A DNA stretch of 9,026 bases, taken from Gammaproteobacteria bacterium (lineage in GTDB: Bacteria; Pseudomonadota; Gammaproteobacteria; Arenicellales; Arenicellaceae). A program made the position numbers and the translations under genes. The stretch is from assembly GCA_030426005.1 (NCBI GenBank), contig JAUHZM010000112.1:1-9026 (forward strand), written 5' to 3'. The first letter of the stretch is position 1. Each line of letters starts with the position of its first letter. The notes under the pieces are model-generated. The model worked only from the letters and a program-made list of their open reading frames with translations, had not been told where the DNA came from and ran no database searches. Of the stretch, positions 6,469-9,026 are shown piece after piece.

Positions 6469-6538
6469 GGGTTTGAATAATTCATGGGAATAACCCTAAA
6501 GTTTGGTTTATAAGCGTATTGCGCCGAAGCACAACGAT

Positions 6539-6925
6539 TTAACTGAAACTTAGGGTGACCGGTGGTGCGCGTATCGGATTCGGCGTGGCAAACGTCGAGT
6601 AATCAAATGCCCGTAACTCAAACCTTGGCGAGAAATGCCTTGTCGCAATCTGTCTAAGGTCAGAAGTTGACGTGCCTTCATCGGCGTCGTCAGAGTCACG
6701 CTCAAACTCAATACCGAATTCACATTGCTCACACTCAACCGGGCCAACAGCCAACTGCTCGCCTGACGCAAATAACTCGTTGCCGCCGTGTGTACTGGAA
6801 GCAACGAGAAGTGCAAAGTAGATGAAAAATTTGGCCACGTATCGAATTCTGAAAGGGGACTCACTTTCGAATATAGAGCTAGTTATGTGGAAATCAAATA
6901 AATTTTTCCAAGCAATTTGTGACAT
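6539..6925 (-). CDS. Small exported CxxC protein of unknown function, DUF2946-like in layout
   Basis: I do not recognise the family. The 128-residue frame has a hydrophobic stretch at ~29-43 (YVAKFFIYFALLVASS) that fits a signal peptide, then VECEQCEF with Cys65 and Cys68, an acidic patch (RDSDDADE) and the tail NPIRAPPVTLSFS. The order of signal, Cys-pair and C-terminal RAPP tail parallels the protein at 2456-2842 (HCAFC, ending RAPPFLS), so a distant relationship or shared metal-related role is possible. The start is uncertain: ATG 6925 has no ribosome binding site and puts ~28 polar residues before the hydrophobic segment. An internal GTG just before it would give a more normal signal peptide. 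It lies 92 bp downstream of the M20 stop on the same strand. A second frame overlaps the same strand, but this one has the more protein-like features. Confidence 0.5.
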   Translation of the reverse strand: MSQIAWKNLFDFHITSSIFESESPFRIRYVAKFFIYFALLVASSTHGGNELFASGEQLAVGPVECEQCEFGIEFERDSDDADEGTSTSDLRQIATRHFSPRFELRAFDYSTFATPNPIRAPPVTLSFS

Positions 6926-6964
6926 AGTGTGATGTTAGTAAGCAAAGCTCTACTGGCAGCGTGT

Positions 6965-6980
6965 TGCTCAATTATGAGCA
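6965..6980. terminator. Short hairpin downstream of the M20 gene
   Basis: TGCTCA-ATTA-TGAGCA at 6965-6980 is a perfect 6-bp stem with a 4-base loop, 38 bases past the M20 stop. A second imperfect stem (GCAC/GTGC flanked by GTTA/TAAC, 6991-7014) lies directly after the stop. There is no T run, so transcript-end function is tentative. Confidence 0.3.
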
Positions 6981-7017
6981 GTCACAGGTGGTTAGCACTT
7001 TAGGGTGCGAATTAACA

Positions 7018-8289
7018 TCAATCACTGGAAAGACGACTTTTAATCAGCGTGGCGAACCGCGCAACGCCATAGTGAATAACTTCCTCATCGACGTCGAAGT
7101 TCGGCATATGCGGGAAAGCGACGATGCCTTTTTCAGCATTGGAGGCACCGATGAAGAAATACACACCGGGCGCACTCTTTTGAAAATGCCCAAAGTCTTC
7201 ACTTGCGAATGGAACTTGCCCGTAATACGTCTCCAATACGTGATCACCGAAGCTCTCGATCAACAATTTCTTGGCTTGGTCTACCAGACGCGCATCGTTG
7301 TCGACGCCTTGTCGAACGTGTGATACCCGCACAGCCTGGACTCGATTTTTGTATTCACTCTCGGCCAATTTCTTTTTTAGTGCGTTCACGGTCGCGTCGA
7401 TGTCATCCGTATTCGCGGTGTACAACTCTGCAAAAAGTACCGTGCGGTCGTTTTTGGTCGACACTTGAGGTGGACTAGCAAAAAAGACGTAATCCTGATA
7501 GATGGTATTCGGGTTCGCCATGCCATGTTCTAGACTCATCGCATTATTCAGATCGAAAAAGAGGTCGGGCGCAGACACACGGGTCAGGCCGTTCATTATT
7601 TGGTGAATATCTGACGCCACTTGTTGAGAAGCGGCAGTCCCATTCAGTTCAATTTCAAGATAACGCGAGTGCGAAAACAGATTGCCTGCTTTGGTGCTGA
7701 TCACACCCGTGGCTGAAGGGCCAATATGCGACGCATAAACCTCATCGACCGCCAATATCTCGAATAGCCCGTCGGCAATCATGGCCTTGGCACCCTGCTG
7801 GCTTTCTTCTGCAGGTTGAAATAAAAAAACGACGGTCCCTGCTAAATTATCGACGTCTTGTGATAGGGTGTTGGCAATCCCGAGCGCAATCGTGGTGTTG
7901 AAGTCGTGGCCACAAATGTGTGACAAGTCCTGATGCCCATGCGACCCCATTCGAAACGTTGCTGCGTCCATATCTGCTCGCCATAGGATCTGCTTACCAG
8001 GTTTTGCGCCTTTTAAAACGCCCACAACGCCGTGGCCGCCGATATTGGTTTTTACTTCCAATCCCAGATGTTTTAAGTAATTTGCGACAACGCGTGCGGT
8101 ACGCTCTTCATTGCCGGAACTTTCAGGGTTGTCAAACAGGTCGCGCCGAACCTCGAGCAATTCCGGGTAGATAGCCAGTGCATGCGAGTCAAATGGTTTG
8201 CCGCGCACGGACTCGGCGTTTGCAGATGAACTACCAAGTAAAAGCTGAAGAATAATCAAAAGGGAGAGAATAAAAGGCGTTGAATACAT
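7018..8289 (-). CDS. Secreted M20D-type metallohydrolase (amidohydrolase/aminoacylase-like)
   Basis: From ATG 8289 the protein has 423 residues, a usual M20D length including a signal peptide (1-~25; hydrophobic ILSLLIILQLLLG, cleavage after SANA), so it is periplasmic or secreted. The metal site is complete: HICGHD gives Cys126 and His128, FQPAEE gives the catalytic/ligand Glu pair at 161-162, ASHIGP gives His188, and PHMPNFDVDEE gives His394. RADMDA and FASEDFGHF are also typical. M20D enzymes hydrolyse N-acyl or conjugated amino acids (hippurate-, IAA-amino-acid-hydrolase type). Two oddities: the usual second His after CGHD is Asn (CGHDFN), and the lid domain lacks the family's G-x-G-x-H-A-A-x-P-H motif, reading ELNGTAASQQVAS instead. 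A GTG at 8298 is an alternative start but falls inside an inverted repeat. It lies downstream of an AraC-type regulator and its likely operators. Confidence 0.88.
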   Translation of the reverse strand: MYSTPFILSLLIILQLLLGSSSANAESVRGKPFDSHALAIYPELLEVRRDLFDNPESSGNEERTARVVANYLKHLGLEVKTNIGGHGVVGVLKGAKPGKQILWRADMDAATFRMGSHGHQDLSHICGHDFNTTIALGIANTLSQDVDNLAGTVVFLFQPAEESQQGAKAMIADGLFEILAVDEVYASHIGPSATGVISTKAGNLFSHSRYLEIELNGTAASQQVASDIHQIMNGLTRVSAPDLFFDLNNAMSLEHGMANPNTIYQDYVFFASPPQVSTKNDRTVLFAELYTANTDDIDATVNALKKKLAESEYKNRVQAVRVSHVRQGVDNDARLVDQAKKLLIESFGDHVLETYYGQVPFASEDFGHFQKSAPGVYFFIGASNAEKGIVAFPHMPNFDVDEEVIHYGVARFATLIKSRLSSD

Positions 8290-8290
8290 G

Positions 8291-8324
8291 ATAGCCACAC
8301 TGGGGTTGATTAAAGTGTGGCTAT
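8291..8324. promoter_or_regulatory. 10-bp perfect inverted repeat abutting the M20 start codon
   Basis: ATAGCCACAC (8291-8300) is the exact reverse complement of GTGTGGCTAT (8315-8324), with 14 bases between. On the coding strand the downstream arm ends one base before the ATG, where the ribosome binding site should be, and no Shine-Dalgarno sequence is visible. It may be a repressor operator or a translation-blocking RNA hairpin. A possible -10 (TTTAAT, coding strand) lies in the loop, which would favour the DNA-operator reading. Confidence 0.55.
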
Positions 8325-8352
8325 TTCAACAGGCTTAGCGCGGTTTTTCGCA

Positions 8353-8395
8353 CCGTTTTATAATATTGAACGCCCCGTTTTATAATTCTGAACGC
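8353..8395 (-). promoter_or_regulatory. Two tandem 21-bp direct repeats, candidate AraC-type operator
   Basis: Copies at 8353-8373 and 8375-8395 share CCGTTTTATAAT, then three variable bases (ATT or TCT), then GAACGC. That is 19 of 21 identical, with a 22-bp period, about two helical turns. Same-face tandem direct repeats are the classic arrangement bound by AraC-family activators. They lie just past the end of the AraC-type gene (stop at 8432) and about 65 bases upstream of the M20 start, the position of an activator site for the M20 promoter. Confidence 0.6.
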
Positions 8396-8431
8396 GGAGA
8401 ATGCCCGTATTTACCGCCCTGTGAAATTTCG

Positions 8432-9025
8432 CTAGCGCTGATCGTTACGCTGCAATCGGTACTGGGTCGGTGTCATACCAATCAGCTTTTTGAAAATCGT
8501 GTTAAAGGTGCTTTTTGACGCAAAGCCAGCCTTGAGCGCAAGATCCAGCACCGGAGTCGTGTCTGAGGCATTCAGCTGCTCACAAACTTCCTTAACGCGA
8601 TACTCATTCACAAATTGGTTGAAGTTCTTGCCCGCGTATTGATTCAGTACTTCAGATAAATGGTGCGGCGATAAACCTGTCAACTGGGCTAATTTTGTGA
8701 GGCTAAGGTCACGGTCGCGGTAACTTTGCGTTCGTTGCATATGGTCCAGCAAGGATTCATACATCGCGGACTGCACCTCCACATCAACTGACGCCGAGGT
8801 AGTCGACGGTCTGCTTGTGCTATCTTGCTGAAGCGCAATGGTTTGATTACTGTGGCTAACTTCAAAGAATCTCGGCGACTTCCACTGAATTAATGCAATG
8901 AGCACAATGATCAAAACGATCAGCGCGTCCGACAACACCAACATCGCCATCGTCGCCGTATCTGTAAACGCCATAATGCCTTTGAACACGAAAATCACAA
9001 CAAAGGAACCTATCATCAACCCCAA
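8432..9025 (-). CDS. Membrane-anchored AraC-family regulator (5' end outside window)
   Basis: The frame runs to the right edge; the first start-like codon there is a TTG with no support, so the protein is truncated by the window. The visible 197 residues begin with two membrane segments (MIGSFVVIFVFKGIMAF and MLVLSDALIVLIIVLIALI), then a polar linker rich in S/T, then an AraC/XylS DNA-binding domain. Its first helix-turn-helix is at about 108-127 (LSLTKLAQLTGLSPHHLSEV), with the linking helix FNQFVNEYRVKEV. The second is at ~149-172 (PVLDLALKAGFASKSTF), followed by the family signature FKKLIGMTPTQYR. Regulators of this type have several N-terminal membrane helices and sense a signal in or across the membrane. 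The gene precedes the M20 gene on the same strand with candidate tandem operators between, so the hydrolase is its likely target. Confidence 0.85.
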   Translation of the reverse strand: MGLMIGSFVVIFVFKGIMAFTDTATMAMLVLSDALIVLIIVLIALIQWKSPRFFEVSHSNQTIALQQDSTSRPSTTSASVDVEVQSAMYESLLDHMQRTQSYRDRDLSLTKLAQLTGLSPHHLSEVLNQYAGKNFNQFVNEYRVKEVCEQLNASDTTPVLDLALKAGFASKSTFNTIFKKLIGMTPTQYRLQRNDQR

Positions 9026-9026
9026 C

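Noticed and set aside
6550..6864. Alternative 104-residue minus-strand frame overlapping the small CxxC gene
   Set aside because: It lacks a signal peptide and motif. The overlapping frame has a hydrophobic leader, CxxC and RAPP tail, so it is the better choice.
6961..7323. 120-residue plus-strand frame opposite the 3' end of the M20 gene
   Set aside because: The opposite strand encodes conserved M20 motifs (SEDF, PHMPNFD); this frame has no start signals and no recognisable features.
8359..8386. TATAAT in each tandem repeat as plus-strand -10 promoter elements
   Set aside because: No suitable -35 and no plus-strand gene follow. The repetition is better explained by a regulator-binding site.
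8353..8395. Repeat pair as the edge of a CRISPR array
   Set aside because: Only two copies exist, separated by a single base, with no spacers and no cas genes.

Overview
The window looks like chromosomal DNA of a Gram-negative bacterium, most likely a gammaproteobacterium. It encodes a TonB-dependent outer-membrane receptor, a lipoprotein with a canonical lipobox and several periplasmic proteins. It also carries a perfect FNR-type operator, and one ORF tail ends in a choice-of-anchor/'IFxxxFE'-like signature that I associate with Marinicella- or Xanthomonadales-like gammaproteobacteria. That lineage guess comes from memory, not from a search. No rRNA, tRNA, transposase, integrase or CRISPR array is visible.

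Layout. (1) 2-661 (+) is the 3' part of a kinesin-light-chain-type TPR protein entering from the left edge. (2) 727-1482 (-) is an odd ORF. Its first ~167 residues are the Rossmann half of an NAD(P)-dependent epimerase, and its last ~80 residues are the C-terminus of an unrelated beta-helix surface protein. CpG density changes sharply at the join, so this is a recombination or assembly junction. (3) 1612-2368 (+) is a two-gene unit: a small DUF2892 membrane protein and a DUF442-type phosphatase lipoprotein. An exact FNR box (TTGAT-N4-ATCAA) lies upstream, at the right distance for a class II promoter. (4) 2456-5743 (+) looks like a metal-uptake cassette: a DUF2946-like Cys/His protein, a copper-receptor-like TonB-dependent transporter, and a periplasmic DUF3365 (Tll0287-like) c-type haem protein. 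(5) 5815-6372 (-) is a CBS-pair protein, convergent with the cassette and separated from it by a strong hairpin. (6) 6539-6925 (-) is a small exported CxxC protein resembling the DUF2946-like protein in layout and in its 'RAPP' tail. (7) 7018-8289 (-) is a secreted M20D-type metallohydrolase. (8) 8432-9025 (-) is the C-terminal part of a membrane-anchored AraC-type regulator, cut by the right edge.

How the parts may work together. The cassette at 2456-5743 could bring copper across the outer membrane and handle it in the periplasm next to a haem protein. The FNR-controlled unit just upstream suggests an anaerobic or micro-oxic setting, but only the DUF2892/phosphatase pair is directly linked to the FNR box. 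On the right, two tandem 21-bp repeats (22-bp period) and a 10-bp perfect inverted repeat sit between the AraC-type gene and the hydrolase. This suggests the membrane regulator controls the hydrolase.

Most intriguing are the chimeric epimerase/beta-helix ORF, the FNR promoter, the cysteine-free Met-rich copper-type receptor with its two accessory genes, and the regulator-operator-hydrolase module. All gaps between genes are shorter than 300 bases.
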